This document shows, one piece after another, positions 31,968-41,967 of a stretch of 64,000 nt of DNA (within the stretch, counting starts at the first letter, position 1; the number at the start of each line of letters is the position of its first letter). The position numbers and the translations under genes are program-made. The notes under the pieces were generated by a model, which saw only the letters and a list, made by a program, of their open reading frames with translations, was not told where the DNA came from and did not search any database. This DNA comes from Buchnera aphidicola (Muscaphis stroyani) (GTDB lineage Bacteria > Pseudomonadota > Gammaproteobacteria > Enterobacterales > Enterobacteriaceae). Where the stretch lies: assembly GCF_005080865.1 (NCBI RefSeq), contig NZ_CP034861.1, forward strand, positions 186,001 through 250,000. The letters are read 5' to 3'.

Positions 31968-33389
31968 ATGCACCAAGAAATTCATGTACAAGTTGCAGTA
32001 ATTGGTTCAGGTCCATCAGGATATTCCGCTGCTTTTCGATGCTCTGATTTAGGTTTAGATACCATTTTGATAGAGCGATATGACACGTTAGGAGGCGTTT
32101 GCTTAAATGTTGGATGTATTCCATCTAAGTCGTTATTACACATAGCTAAAGTAATAAAAGAAGCAAAAGAGCTGTCTGATACAGGAGTTTTTTTTGATAA
32201 ACCAGTAATTAATATAGAAAAAATTAGAAATTGGAAGAATAGTGTTATACATAAATTAACTAGTTCATTGTCTCAAATGAGAAAAAAAAGAAATATTAAA
32301 ATTATTCAGGGACATGCAATTTTTGATTCTAATAAAAATTTATTCGTTAAAGGAATAAAAAATGATTTAACTATTCATTTCGAAAATGCAATTATTGCAA
32401 CAGGTTCAAAACCTATAAAATTACCTTTGATGTCTGAAAATAATTCTATGATATGGGATTCTACTGATGCTTTGTTATTAAACAACATACCTAATCGTTT
32501 TTTAATTATAGGAAGTGGAATTATTGGTTTAGAAATGGCAACAATATATAGCGCTTTAGGGTCAAAAGTTGACATAGTAGATCGATTTCAACAGTTTCTT
32601 CCTGCGATTGATCAAGATGTTACCAACGTATATTTAAAAGCAATGAATAAAAAATTTAACATATTATTAAATACTCATGTGGAGAAAGTGAATTTTAAAG
32701 ATAATGTTTTATCAGCAAAAATAATAAGAGAAAGCGGATCTGAAGATCACTTAAACTATGACGCGATATTAGTTGCTATAGGAAGAAAGCCTAATATTGA
32801 TGCTTTGGGTCTCGATCGAATAGGATTAAAGATTAATGATCTTGGTTTTATTGAAGTAAATCAACAATTAAAAACAAATGTAAAAAACATTTATGCTGTT
32901 GGAGATGTAACTGGAATGCCTATGCTAGCTCATAAAGGAATACATGAAGGGCGCATTGCGGCAGAAGTCATTTCCGGAAAAAATCATTATTTTGAACCTA
33001 AGGTAATTCCATCTGTAGCATATACGGAACCAGAAATTGCTTGTGTTGGAGTGAGCGAGAGAGAAGCAATTAAAAAAAATATAAACTATGAAGTTGCAAA
33101 GTTCTCATGGAGTGGATCCGGAAGAGCGATGGCATCTAATTGCAGTGTAGGATTAACAAAATTAATCTTTGATAAAAATAATAATCAAATTATTGGGGGA
33201 TCTATAGTAGGAACTAATGCGGGAGAGCTAATTGGTGAAATTGGATTAGCAATTGAAATGGGATGTGATTCAGAAGACATTGCATTAACTATTCATTCAC
33301 ATCCTACTTTAAATGAATCTATTGGTTTGGCTTCAGAAATTTTTCAAGGAACAATTACTGATTTATTAAATATAAAGAAAAATAAATAG
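31968..33389 (+). CDS. lpdA: Dihydrolipoamide dehydrogenase
   Basis: FAD-dependent E3 of the pyruvate (and 2-oxoglutarate) dehydrogenase complex. It has 473 residues (474 in E. coli). GSGPSGYSAA binds FAD, GGVCLNVGCIPSK holds the redox pair Cys45/Cys50, and GSGIIGLEMATIYSALG binds NAD. The dimer-interface catalytic pair is in HSHPTLNESIG. Third gene of the operon, 58 bases after aceF. Confidence 0.98.
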   Translation: MHQEIHVQVAVIGSGPSGYSAAFRCSDLGLDTILIERYDTLGGVCLNVGCIPSKSLLHIAKVIKEAKELSDTGVFFDKPVINIEKIRNWKNSVIHKLTSSLSQMRKKRNIKIIQGHAIFDSNKNLFVKGIKNDLTIHFENAIIATGSKPIKLPLMSENNSMIWDSTDALLLNNIPNRFLIIGSGIIGLEMATIYSALGSKVDIVDRFQQFLPAIDQDVTNVYLKAMNKKFNILLNTHVEKVNFKDNVLSAKIIRESGSEDHLNYDAILVAIGRKPNIDALGLDRIGLKINDLGFIEVNQQLKTNVKNIYAVGDVTGMPMLAHKGIHEGRIAAEVISGKNHYFEPKVIPSVAYTEPEIACVGVSEREAIKKNINYEVAKFSWSGSGRAMASNCSVGLTKLIFDKNNNQIIGGSIVGTNAGELIGEIGLAIEMGCDSEDIALTIHSHPTLNESIGLASEIFQGTITDLLNIKKNK

Positions 33390-33402
33390 GAATTAATATT
33401 TA

Positions 33403-33449
33403 CGTAAAAAAGAAAAGATTATATAAAAATTGATCTTCTTTTTTTTACG
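33403..33449 (+). terminator. Terminator after lpdA
   Basis: CGTAAAAAAGAAAAGAT pairs with ATCTTCTTTTTTTTACG with few mismatches around a 13-base loop, right after the lpdA stop. The arms contain almost no G+C, so strength is uncertain. A further 110 AT-rich bases separate it from the speD stop. Confidence 0.55.
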
Positions 33450-33560
33450 AAAATATTATTTGATATTTTGATTTTTTAAAAAAATTTAATTTTTTCTCAA
33501 TAAAACATATTCTATAACTAAAAAATGTATTTTTTAAACAAAAATTTTTTATTTTAACAA

Positions 33561-34370
33561 TTATATTCTATTAGGTTTTGACATTGAAATATTTTTTCCA
33601 TAATATATTTCTTTCATTTCTTTTAATACTAAACGAGTAATGTGAGAACGTTCTTCTTGTTTTATATCTTCTAAACTAGCGTTAAATAAATAATTTTTTA
33701 AATCAAATTCTTTAATTAACATTCGAGTATGAAAAATGTTTTCTTGATGTATATTAACATCAAACATTTTATACATTGATTTAATGTCGTTAGACATAAA
33801 ATTTTGAACAGAATTAATCTCATGGTCGATAAAGTGTTTAATTCCATAAATATCTCTAGTAAAGCCTCGTACTCGATATTCAATAGTTACAATGTCTGAT
33901 TCTAATTTATGTATCAGATAATTTAAAGCATTAAGAGGAGATATAATTCCGCATGTTGAAACTTCAATATCAGCGCGAAAAGTACAAATTCCATTTTGAG
34001 GATGACTTTCAGGATACGTATGTACACAAATATGACTTTTATCTAAATGAGCAAGAACAGAAGATGGTAATATATTAGTATTATTTAAAATATTAATTTT
34101 ATCTGAATGTATTGGTTCTTCACATACTAAAATAGTGACACTTGCGCCTTGAGGTTCGTAGTCTTGATAGCATATATTTAAAACGTTAGCACCAATAATT
34201 GAACAAGTTTTTTTTAAAATTTTAGTCAACCGAATAGCATTATATTGTTCATCAATATAAGAAATATAGCTATTTCGCAAATAATTAGTATTTGTATAAC
34301 AAATGTCATAGATACAAAAACTTAGGCTTTTAGTTAGATTATTAAAGCCATGCAATTTTAGTTTTTGCAA
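33561..34370 (-). CDS. speD: S-adenosylmethionine decarboxylase proenzyme
   Basis: Makes decarboxylated SAM for spermidine synthesis. It is a pyruvoyl enzyme that cleaves itself; Ser112 in the [14 protein letters not shown] segment becomes the pyruvoyl group, and Cys140 in EVSTCG is present. It has 269 residues (264 in E. coli) and starts like the E. coli protein ([23 protein letters not shown]). It follows speE by about 30 bases on the same strand. Keeping both genes suggests that spermidine is still needed. Confidence 0.98.
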   Translation of the reverse strand: MQKLKLHGFNNLTKSLSFCIYDICYTNTNYLRNSYISYIDEQYNAIRLTKILKKTCSIIGANVLNICYQDYEPQGASVTILVCEEPIHSDKINILNNTNILPSSVLAHLDKSHICVHTYPESHPQNGICTFRADIEVSTCGIISPLNALNYLIHKLESDIVTIEYRVRGFTRDIYGIKHFIDHEINSVQNFMSNDIKSMYKMFDVNIHQENIFHTRMLIKEFDLKNYLFNASLEDIKQEERSHITRLVLKEMKEIYYGKNISMSKPNRI

Positions 34371-34399
34371 TTTCTTTGCTCTCTTTTATGAAAGGATTT

Positions 34400-35260
34400 T
34401 TAACTTTTATCTAATGTGTTGAGAATATATTGAGGTAGATTAAAGCTATTCATATGAATTTTAGCATTATAGTAATTAAAGTATAACTGTTTGTTTTTTA
34501 TTTTTAATTTTAAATCTTTAAAATTAATTTTACGCCATGCTTTATGATCAGTTCCCCAACAAAAAAGCATTGTTCCTCCGTAATAAGTTGGAACATGTGC
34601 TTGATAAAATTGTACATCATAAAAATATTTTTTTAATTTTTTGTAAGTAAGAAGAATTTCTTTTTTTTGAAGAAAAAAAACACCATTTTGTGATACAAAA
34701 ATTCCATTTTTAACTAGACGTTTTTTGCAATTGGAATAAAATTCTAATGAGAATAGTTTTTTACCGCAGCCAATAGGGTCTGTTGAATCTGATATAATTA
34801 GATCAAATTTTTTTTTTGTATTTTTAATAAATATTGATGCGTCATCAATAATTAATTTTAAACGAGAATCATTATAAGCATTTTTACTGTGATTAGGAAA
34901 ATATTTTTTGCATAAACTAATAATATTTAAATCAATTTCAACCATAGTTATGCTTTCAATATTCATGTGACGACATACTTCACGCAGTATTCCTCCGTCT
35001 CCACCGCCTATGATTAATACTTTTTTTATTGATTCATGAGAAAATATAGGAACGTGAGTTAACATTTCATGATATATAAATTCATCTTTTTCTGTTGTTT
35101 GAACCACTCCATCAATTGTCATAATTTTTCCCATAATAGAATTTTTAAATATTTTTACTTCGTGATATGGTGTTTTGTTTTCATATAATAATTGATCTAT
35201 TAAAAAATATTGCCCAAGATTATTGTAAAGTTTTTCATGCCATATTTTTTGATTATGCAT
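34400..35260 (-). CDS. speE: Spermidine synthase
   Basis: Aminopropyltransferase that makes spermidine from putrescine and decarboxylated SAM. It has 286 residues (288 in E. coli). DGVVQTTEKDEFIYHEMLTH, IIGGGDGGILREV, MVEIDLNII and ISDSTDPIG are the family motifs. First gene of the speED pair. No ornithine or arginine decarboxylase is in this window, so the putrescine source is not seen. Confidence 0.98.
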   Translation of the reverse strand: MHNQKIWHEKLYNNLGQYFLIDQLLYENKTPYHEVKIFKNSIMGKIMTIDGVVQTTEKDEFIYHEMLTHVPIFSHESIKKVLIIGGGDGGILREVCRHMNIESITMVEIDLNIISLCKKYFPNHSKNAYNDSRLKLIIDDASIFIKNTKKKFDLIISDSTDPIGCGKKLFSLEFYSNCKKRLVKNGIFVSQNGVFFLQKKEILLTYKKLKKYFYDVQFYQAHVPTYYGGTMLFCWGTDHKAWRKINFKDLKLKIKNKQLYFNYYNAKIHMNSFNLPQYILNTLDKS

Positions 35261-35459
35261 GGTTATTAAGTATCCTACAAAATATAGAGTTGTAAATTAT
35301 TTAAAGATGAATGCTATAAATTTGAACATAGTTAAAATAATATAATTTTTATTAGATTTTTTTAAAAAGAATGATAGTTATCTTTCATAATAATTTTTTC
35401 TTAAAATATTATAAAACATAAAAATATAAATTCTGTTGTAAATTAAATCATTTATTTAA

Positions 35460-36161
35460 TTATTTAAGATTAATGACATTTTCCAATACAATTTTAACTG
35501 CTTTTGAAGATTTATTTGATGCAATGGAAATATTTTTTTTAAAATTTTTAGTAGCACTGTTATCTGAAAAGTCAGATATTGATTTTATAGCTATAAAAGG
35601 AACATTAAATTTATAACATACTTGAGCTATTGCAGCAGATTCCATTTCAACAGCTATTGCGGAAGGAAATAATTTTTTTAATTTTTTTACATAGGAACAA
35701 TCTCTGACAAAAGAATCGCCGCTAATGAGTAATCCATTAAAAAAATTAAATTTAAATTTATAAAAAATTTTTTTAAAAATGTTGTATATGTTAGAATTTA
35801 TAACAAAATTTTTGGGAAAACAAGGAACTTGTCCAAGATCATATCCAAAATTAGTTAAATTGACATCATAGTAACATATTTTTTTAGGAAAAATAATGTC
35901 TCCTACATGTAGCGATTGATGCAAGCTTCCTGAAGAACCATTGTTAATAATAAGATCAGGTTTATATAAATTAATAAGAAGCATAGTTGACATACTGGCA
36001 CACACTTTTCCTATTCCAGATTTAATCAGTATGATATTAATTTCTTTAAATTTTCCTTTATAAATTTTAAAAGATGATATTTTTTTTTTTTGATATGGAT
36101 ATAAGATATTTTTTAATGTTTTAATTTCGTCTTCAATAGCTGCTATTATTCCAATTTTCAT
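35460..36161 (-). CDS. mtnN: 5'-methylthioadenosine / S-adenosylhomocysteine nucleosidase
   Basis: Cleaves methylthioadenosine, the by-product of spermidine synthesis, and S-adenosylhomocysteine. From ATG 36161 it has 233 residues (232 in E. coli), with Glu12, Glu174 in AVEMESAAIA and Asp197 in SISDFSD. A longer open frame up to 36278 exists but adds 39 residues without family support and overlaps erpA. No clear ribosome-binding site is visible. Its place between speE and erpA fits a role in clearing the SpeE product. Confidence 0.94.
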   Translation of the reverse strand: MKIGIIAAIEDEIKTLKNILYPYQKKKISSFKIYKGKFKEINIILIKSGIGKVCASMSTMLLINLYKPDLIINNGSSGSLHQSLHVGDIIFPKKICYYDVNLTNFGYDLGQVPCFPKNFVINSNIYNIFKKIFYKFKFNFFNGLLISGDSFVRDCSYVKKLKKLFPSAIAVEMESAAIAQVCYKFNVPFIAIKSISDFSDNSATKNFKKNISIASNKSSKAVKIVLENVINLK

Positions 36162-36234
36162 ATTTTTTAAATATTTATGTGTTATAAAATAAAATGCATA
36201 AATAATAACTAATACACAATAAAATGTATACGTT

Positions 36235-36579
36235 TTAAATGCTAAATGATGAACCACATCCACATGTATTTTTTGCATTGGGATTAGAAATTATAAATTT
36301 TGAACCTTCTAAGTTTTCTATATAGTCAATTTCTCCGCCATACAGGTACTGCAGACTAATAGGATCAATGATTAAATCAGTATTGCACTGATTGATAATT
36401 ATATCATCTTTATTAATCTTGTCGTCCAAAATAAATTGATATTGAAAACCACTGCACCCACCTCCGCTAATATATACTCTTAATTTTAAATTTTTATTTT
36501 TTTTTTCTAAGATCAGATTTTGTATTTTTTGAGCTGCTTTATCAGAAAAATTAATGTATTTTTTAATTTTATTTTTCAT
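36235..36579 (-). CDS. erpA: Iron-sulfur cluster insertion protein ErpA
   Basis: A-type carrier that delivers Fe-S clusters to apoproteins, including isoprenoid enzymes. From ATG 36579, with GAG seven bases upstream, it has 114 residues, the E. coli length. Cluster ligands Cys42 ([12 protein letters not shown]), Cys106 and Cys108 ([10 protein letters not shown]) are present. A longer in-frame start at 36618 is unlikely. The open frame of mtnN upstream of its true start overlaps the end of this gene. Confidence 0.96.
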   Translation of the reverse strand: MKNKIKKYINFSDKAAQKIQNLILEKKNKNLKLRVYISGGGCSGFQYQFILDDKINKDDIIINQCNTDLIIDPISLQYLYGGEIDYIENLEGSKFIISNPNAKNTCGCGSSFSI

Positions 36580-36987
36580 TTTTTTCTCAAAATATTTTAT
36601 ATGATATTTATAAAACAATTTTTTTATTTTAATGTAAAAAATTTTATATATTTATACAGTGTAAATGATATTTGTTAAATTTAAATAAGTTAATAAAAAA
36701 ATTATTAATGTTAATTAATAAAATATTTTTAATTAAATTAAAAAACAATTTTAACATCAAAATCAAAAAAATATTAGAAATCTTATTTTCTATATTTTAG
36801 ATAAATGTGTAAAATCCATGCGCCGATAGATTCTTGACTATTCATTGGCGCAGGTTATTTGCAAATTAATATAACATAATTATACTTATTTAAAAAAATA
36901 TATTGACTGTATTAAATAATTTTTTATCAAACAACTATTTTCGTTAATTAATATATATTTATTAATTCAATAAATCCTTAAAAGATA
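36580..36987. other. Intergenic region between erpA and ftsZ with a G+C-rich hairpin
   Basis: About 400 bases, nearly all A and T except for one element: TGCGCCGAT (36819-36827) pairs with ATTGGCGCA (36844-36852), nine base pairs with one G-U, around a 16-base loop. No T-run follows on either strand, so it does not look like a simple terminator. lpxC follows ftsZ in E. coli and is missing here. The element could be an RNA structure in the erpA leader or ftsZ trailer. Confidence 0.55.
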
Positions 36988-38142
36988 TTAATCAGATTTT
37001 TTTCTGAGAAAGGAAGGAATATCTAAATATTCTGTTTCTCTGTTTTTTTTATGTTCTTGTTTTATCGCATCTATCTTTATGTTTTTTTTGTCTGATATAT
37101 TTAGAGATTTATTTAAATATTGGTAACGATAATCCATTAATATTTTTTTAGAAGATTTATTTTTTTCTTGATTTATATCTGCACACATTTCCATTCCAAT
37201 ACCTGTAGCTACTACTGTTACACGAAGAGTGTCATTCATGTCTGGATCTAATGAGGTTCCTATGACTACTGTAGCATTGTCTGAAGCGAAAGATCTAATT
37301 GTATTTCCTACTGTTTCAAATTCATCTAGTTTTAAGTCAAATCCGGCAGTAATGTTAACTAAAACTCCACGAGCGCCTGAAAGATCTATATCTTCTAATA
37401 AGGGACTTGATATAGCTATTTCAGCGGCCTCTTCTGCTCGGCTCTCTCCTGAAGAAATTCCAGTTCCCATCATAGCATATCCCATTTCCAACATTACGGT
37501 TCGAACGTCAGCAAAATCAACATTCATTAATCCTGGTCTTGTAATTAACTCTGCAATACCTTGTACAGCCCCTTTTAAAATGTTATTAGCAGCACTAAAA
37601 GCATCTAATAAGGAGATTCCTCTACTTAAAACTTTTAATAATTTATCATTAGGAATAGTAATTAAGGAATCTACATATTTAGATAATTCAACAACTCCTT
37701 GATCTGCTACAATAATTCTCTTTTTCCCTTCAAAATTAAAAGGTTTAGTTACTACCGCAACGGTTAAAATACCTAATTCTTTAGCTATTTCAGCCACTAC
37801 AGGAGCAGCTCCAGTTCCAGTTCCGCCTCCCATTCCAGCTGCTATAAAAACCATATCAGAACCTTCGAGAGCTGATTTAACTAATTCTTTATCTTCTTCT
37901 GCTGAAGTTTTTCCAATTTCTGGATTGGCTCCAGCTCCTAATCCTTTAGTTATATTGTTACCTATTTGTATAGTTTGCTCTACTTCTATTTTTCTTAAAG
38001 CTTGAGCATCAGTGTTGATTGCAAAAAATTCAACTCCTTCAATTCGTTCACGTACCATATGCTCTACTGCATTTCCCCCTCCACCTCCAACACCAATTAC
38101 CTTAATTATTGCATTATTACTTAATTCTGAAGGCTCAAACAT
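36988..38142 (-). CDS. ftsZ: Cell division GTPase FtsZ
   Basis: Tubulin homologue forming the division ring. It has 384 residues (383 in E. coli). The GTP signature GGGTGTG is at 105-111, and NTDAQAL and the T7-loop region [12 protein letters not shown] are present. The C-terminal tail [13 protein letters not shown] that binds FtsA and ZipA is kept, consistent with ftsA next door. Last gene of the dcw cluster. Its G+C and conservation are higher than in neighbouring genes. Confidence 0.98.
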   Translation of the reverse strand: MFEPSELSNNAIIKVIGVGGGGGNAVEHMVRERIEGVEFFAINTDAQALRKIEVEQTIQIGNNITKGLGAGANPEIGKTSAEEDKELVKSALEGSDMVFIAAGMGGGTGTGAAPVVAEIAKELGILTVAVVTKPFNFEGKKRIIVADQGVVELSKYVDSLITIPNDKLLKVLSRGISLLDAFSAANNILKGAVQGIAELITRPGLMNVDFADVRTVMLEMGYAMMGTGISSGESRAEEAAEIAISSPLLEDIDLSGARGVLVNITAGFDLKLDEFETVGNTIRSFASDNATVVIGTSLDPDMNDTLRVTVVATGIGMEMCADINQEKNKSSKKILMDYRYQYLNKSLNISDKKNIKIDAIKQEHKKNRETEYLDIPSFLRKKSD

Positions 38143-38196
38143 GATCTGATTCCGTTTATCTATTTTATATTATATAAAATTACTGAATACAATTCT

Positions 38197-39453
38197 TTAG
38201 AATTCTTTTTTAAACCAATTATTAATTTTTTGAATCCATGATTCAATGAAGGAATATTTTTTGTATGTATCCTTCATATGAAAATAAGATTCTTTCCCAT
38301 ATTGCAACAATCCAATTGTTGTTGAATAGCTTGGTTCTTTTATTTGTTCTGTTAATCCAGAAACATTCAAAGGATCTGCAATTCGAACTGGTTTATAAAA
38401 TATTTTTTCTGCGCATTCTGATAAAAGTTCAATATTAGAAGCTCCTCCTGTAAGTACAATTCCTCCAGATAATTGATATATTTCTCTATTTTTATATAGT
38501 TTTTTTTGAATGTGAATGATTCTTTGGTTTACTAAAGATAATAATTCAATATATCTTGATTCAATTACTTCTATTAATGAATCTTGTTTTACATTTTTTT
38601 CAAGATGCCCATTCAAATTATAAAAATCAATATTTTTAGATGCGCTATTAGATGATTTTTTTGCAGAACCGTATTGAATTTTGATAGTTTCAGCATGACT
38701 ATTCGAAGCACTAAAAGCATAAGCAATATCGCTGGTTACTGTATTTCCTGCATATGGAATTACTTGGCTATCTTGTATGGATCCATTAATATAAATAGTA
38801 AAATCCATTGTCCCTCCTCCAATGTCAATCATACATACTCCAAGTTTTTTTTCATCTTCAGTTAGTACTGCTTTGCTAGATGCTAAACCTGAAAAAATAA
38901 CTTGATCAACTTTTAATCCGCATTTCTCTACAGCTTTAACCATGTTTTTGGCTATGCTGTGATGACAAGTAATTATATGAACTTTAACTTGCATACGCAT
39001 CCCAGATAAACCTATAGGATTTTTTATTCCAGACTGTTGATCAATGGAATATTCTTGAGGAATTACATGCAATATATGATGTTCATTAAGAATCTGAACA
39101 GATTTTGCAGTATGTATAACATTTTCGATATCTTTTTTTGTTACTTCATCTTCATCAATGGGAACTATTCCTATTTCATTTTGGCAATTGATATATTTAC
39201 TAGATAACGATAAGTATACTGAATTTATTTGGCAATTAGATGTAATTTCGGCTTGATTTATAGATTTTTTGATGCATTTTACCACTGCATCCAGATTATT
39301 AATACGACCTTTATCCATTCCTTTAGATGAGCATGTTCCAATCCCAATTACTTTAATTTCACCATTGTCAATAATTTCTCCTACTAAAGTTGTAACTTTA
39401 GTGGTTCCAAGTTCTAATGCGACTACTAATTTTTTATCTTTTGACGTGATCAT
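38197..39453 (-). CDS. ftsA: Cell division protein FtsA
   Basis: Actin-like protein that tethers FtsZ to the membrane. It has 418 residues (420 in E. coli). VVALELGTTKVTTLVGE is phosphate 1, MIDIGGGTMDFTIY phosphate 2 and VLTGGASNIELL the adenosine motif. The C-terminal amphipathic helix (WIQKINNWFKKEF) is present. In E. coli ftsQ lies between ddlB and ftsA; here only 89 bases separate them, so ftsQ is gone from this place. Confidence 0.97.
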   Translation of the reverse strand: MITSKDKKLVVALELGTTKVTTLVGEIIDNGEIKVIGIGTCSSKGMDKGRINNLDAVVKCIKKSINQAEITSNCQINSVYLSLSSKYINCQNEIGIVPIDEDEVTKKDIENVIHTAKSVQILNEHHILHVIPQEYSIDQQSGIKNPIGLSGMRMQVKVHIITCHHSIAKNMVKAVEKCGLKVDQVIFSGLASSKAVLTEDEKKLGVCMIDIGGGTMDFTIYINGSIQDSQVIPYAGNTVTSDIAYAFSASNSHAETIKIQYGSAKKSSNSASKNIDFYNLNGHLEKNVKQDSLIEVIESRYIELLSLVNQRIIHIQKKLYKNREIYQLSGGIVLTGGASNIELLSECAEKIFYKPVRIADPLNVSGLTEQIKEPSYSTTIGLLQYGKESYFHMKDTYKKYSFIESWIQKINNWFKKEF

Positions 39454-39542
39454 CGCTCTTTGACCTGTACTCTATTTCTTTGATAACAAAATATTGTCTT
39501 TTTACATCTATCTAATTTTGAGACTTTGATTATATGTTATCT

Positions 39543-40472
39543 TTATTCAAATTTATTATTTATATTTAAAATGTTTAATACTAAGTCATCAAATGAAATT
39601 CCATATTTTTTTGCTGAAATTGGGACTAAGCTTTGATCAGTCATTCCAGGAATTGTATTTACTTCTAACAACCAAAATTGATTTTTTTCGTCCAAAATTA
39701 CATCAATTCTTCCGCATCCACTACATCCTATTGTTTTCCATGCTTTCATTGCTAATTGTTTTAATTCTTTTTCTTTATTAATCTCTAATTTACTGGGGCA
39801 AATATATTGCGTAGAAGAAGAAAAATATTTAGCATTATAATCATAAAAGAAATTTTTTGTAGAAATTTGAATAGTAGGTAATATTTTGTTGTTTAAAATA
39901 GATACTGTGTATTCTTTTCCCTTTAAAAACGTTTCAATAAGAACATTGTCATCATAAAAAAATGCGTGTTTTAAAGCTTTTTTAATATTTTTAGAATGAT
40001 AAACTAACGTAATGCCTATACTAGATCCTTGGCTATTAGGTTTCACGAGAATTGGGAATTTTAATTTTAATATTTTTTTTATAATAGTTGGATATAAAAA
40101 TTCTTTGATTTCTTTTTTTTGAAGATAAATATAAGGTCCTATCGGAAGGTTAACAGATTTCCATAATAATTTTGTTTGTAGTTTATTGATAGAAATAGAA
40201 GAAGCCATAATTCCACTTCCAGTATATGGTATATTTAAATATTCAAGAACTCCTTGAATACTTCCGTCTTCTCCTCCTTTTCCATGAAGGGCAATGTATG
40301 CTTTTTTAAAATTCTGTTTCTTCAAATGAATGATAGGAAAATCGCGAACGTCAATTGGGTACGCAGATAGTCCAGATTTTATTAAACTTTTAAGAATAGA
40401 ATATCCAGACTTTATAGAAATTTCTCTTTCAGAAGAATTCCCGCCTAATAATACTGCTATTTTATTATTCAT
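39543..40472 (-). CDS. ddlB: D-alanine--D-alanine ligase B
   Basis: ATP-grasp enzyme making D-Ala-D-Ala for the peptidoglycan stem. It has 309 residues (306 in E. coli). VLLGGNSSEREISIKSG, ALHGKGGEDGSIQG, PILVKPNSQGSSIGI and LLEVNTIPGMTDQSLVP are diagnostic. It begins four bases after the murC stop, the usual cluster order. Confidence 0.97.
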   Translation of the reverse strand: MNNKIAVLLGGNSSEREISIKSGYSILKSLIKSGLSAYPIDVRDFPIIHLKKQNFKKAYIALHGKGGEDGSIQGVLEYLNIPYTGSGIMASSISINKLQTKLLWKSVNLPIGPYIYLQKKEIKEFLYPTIIKKILKLKFPILVKPNSQGSSIGITLVYHSKNIKKALKHAFFYDDNVLIETFLKGKEYTVSILNNKILPTIQISTKNFFYDYNAKYFSSSTQYICPSKLEINKEKELKQLAMKAWKTIGCSGCGRIDVILDEKNQFWLLEVNTIPGMTDQSLVPISAKKYGISFDDLVLNILNINNKFE

Positions 40473-40476
40473 ATTT

Positions 40477-41912
40477 TCACTTTTTTATTTTTTTAAAGAT
40501 TTTATACATTATTTCTCCTATATTTCCAGCTCCTTGAATGAGAATAATGTCATTTTCATTCAGACAATTAATAATTGTAGAAAGTATTAATTTATTATTT
40601 TTTATAAAAACTGCATTTGTTTTTTTTGTTTTTTTTATATCATGATATAATGATAAGCTATCTGATCCAGAAATAAATGATTCACCTGAAGAGTATACAT
40701 TTAATATCAAAAGATGATCAACTCTTGATAGCACTTTTATAAATTCGTGATACAAATCTCTTGTCCTTGTGTATCGGTGAGGTTGAAAAATCATGATTAA
40801 ATTCTTTTTAGGCCAACTTATTCTTATTGTTTTAATTGTTTCAGACAGTTCTGTAGGATGATGACCATAATCGTCTATTAACATAACGGTTCCATAATAG
40901 ATGTTATTATAATTAATAGAAAATGTTCCTAAAAATTCAAATCTTCTTTGAGTTCCTTTAAACTTTTTTAGTGATTTAACAATATATTTATCTTTAATTC
41001 CTTGGTATGTTGCTAAACATATCGCTGCTGATGCATTTAATGCGTTATGTCTTCCGGGTATGTTTAATGTTATATTTAAAGGAAAATGCTGTTTTCTGAT
41101 TAATTTAAATTTTCCACAAAAATTTTTTTGTTCATAAAAAATTATTTGAAAATCAGCTGTTTTATCAAATCCGTATGTTAATAAATTACATTGTATTTTT
41201 GGTAAAATTTCTCGAACGGCACAGTTATCTATACATACGATGGCTATTCCATCTGATGGTATTTTATTTAAAAAATTTAAAAATGTATTTTTTAATTTTT
41301 TGAAACTTCCGTTATAATAATCAAGATGATCAGGTTCAATGTTAGTTATAACAGCTATTTTAGGACTTAAATAAAAAAAAGAGGCATCACTTTCATCAGC
41401 TTCGACTATAAAGTAAGGGCTACTTCCAAGTTGAGCAGAAGTGTTAATTGATTTTATTATTCCTCCATTAATAAAAGTAGGATTTAAACCACTTGAAATA
41501 TATATTTCAGTAATCATTGAAGTAGTGGTAGTTTTTCCATGTGTTCCAGAAATCGAAATTCCAAATCTAAAGTTCATTAATGCTCTTAGTATTGTTGATC
41601 TTAATAGAACAGGAATATTCATCTTTTTAGCTGCTATAATTTCTGGATTATTTTTTTGAATTGCATTAGATATAATTATAAAATCAACATTTTTAATATT
41701 TTTTTCTGTATGCTTAAAATATATAATTGCTCCTTTTTTAATTAATTTATCTGTCATTTTGTTCTTAAATAAATCTGATCCGCTAATTTGATATCCTAAT
41801 TTTATCAAAATTAAAGCAATACCACTCATTCCAGATCCACCAATCCCAATTAAATGAATTTTTTTATTTTTTTTTTAAAATTAATAAAATCATATTTCTG
41901 TAGATAATTCAT
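40477..41912 (-). CDS. murC: UDP-N-acetylmuramate--L-alanine ligase, frame broken at a 10-A tract near the N-terminus
   Basis: Adds L-Ala to UDP-MurNAc. The main frame has [13 protein letters not shown] (ATP loop), [19 protein letters not shown] and DDYGHHPTE. Its first ATG (41829) lies inside the conserved glycine-rich motif, and the motif continues upstream as [14 protein letters not shown] in the same frame until a stop. A natural start, ATG 41912 ([12 protein letters not shown]), is in another frame. Ten A (T at 41867-41876) lie between; eleven would join the two into about 478 residues (491 in E. coli). As read, a protein from 41829 would lack part of the UDP-binding motif. Confidence 0.93.
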
Positions 41913-41967
41913 GATCATTTTTTATTTTTTAATGTAAAACTCTTGAAAAATGTAAAAAATATATTTT

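Noticed and set aside
36162..36278. Longer N-terminus of MtnN overlapping erpA
   Set aside because: The family starts at MKIGIIAAIEDE; the extra residues are hydrophobic, have no counterpart and lie over the erpA end.
37229..37702. Open frame of 157 codons antisense to ftsZ
   Set aside because: It mirrors the highly conserved FtsZ coding sequence, where low stop density is expected; no start signal or family match.
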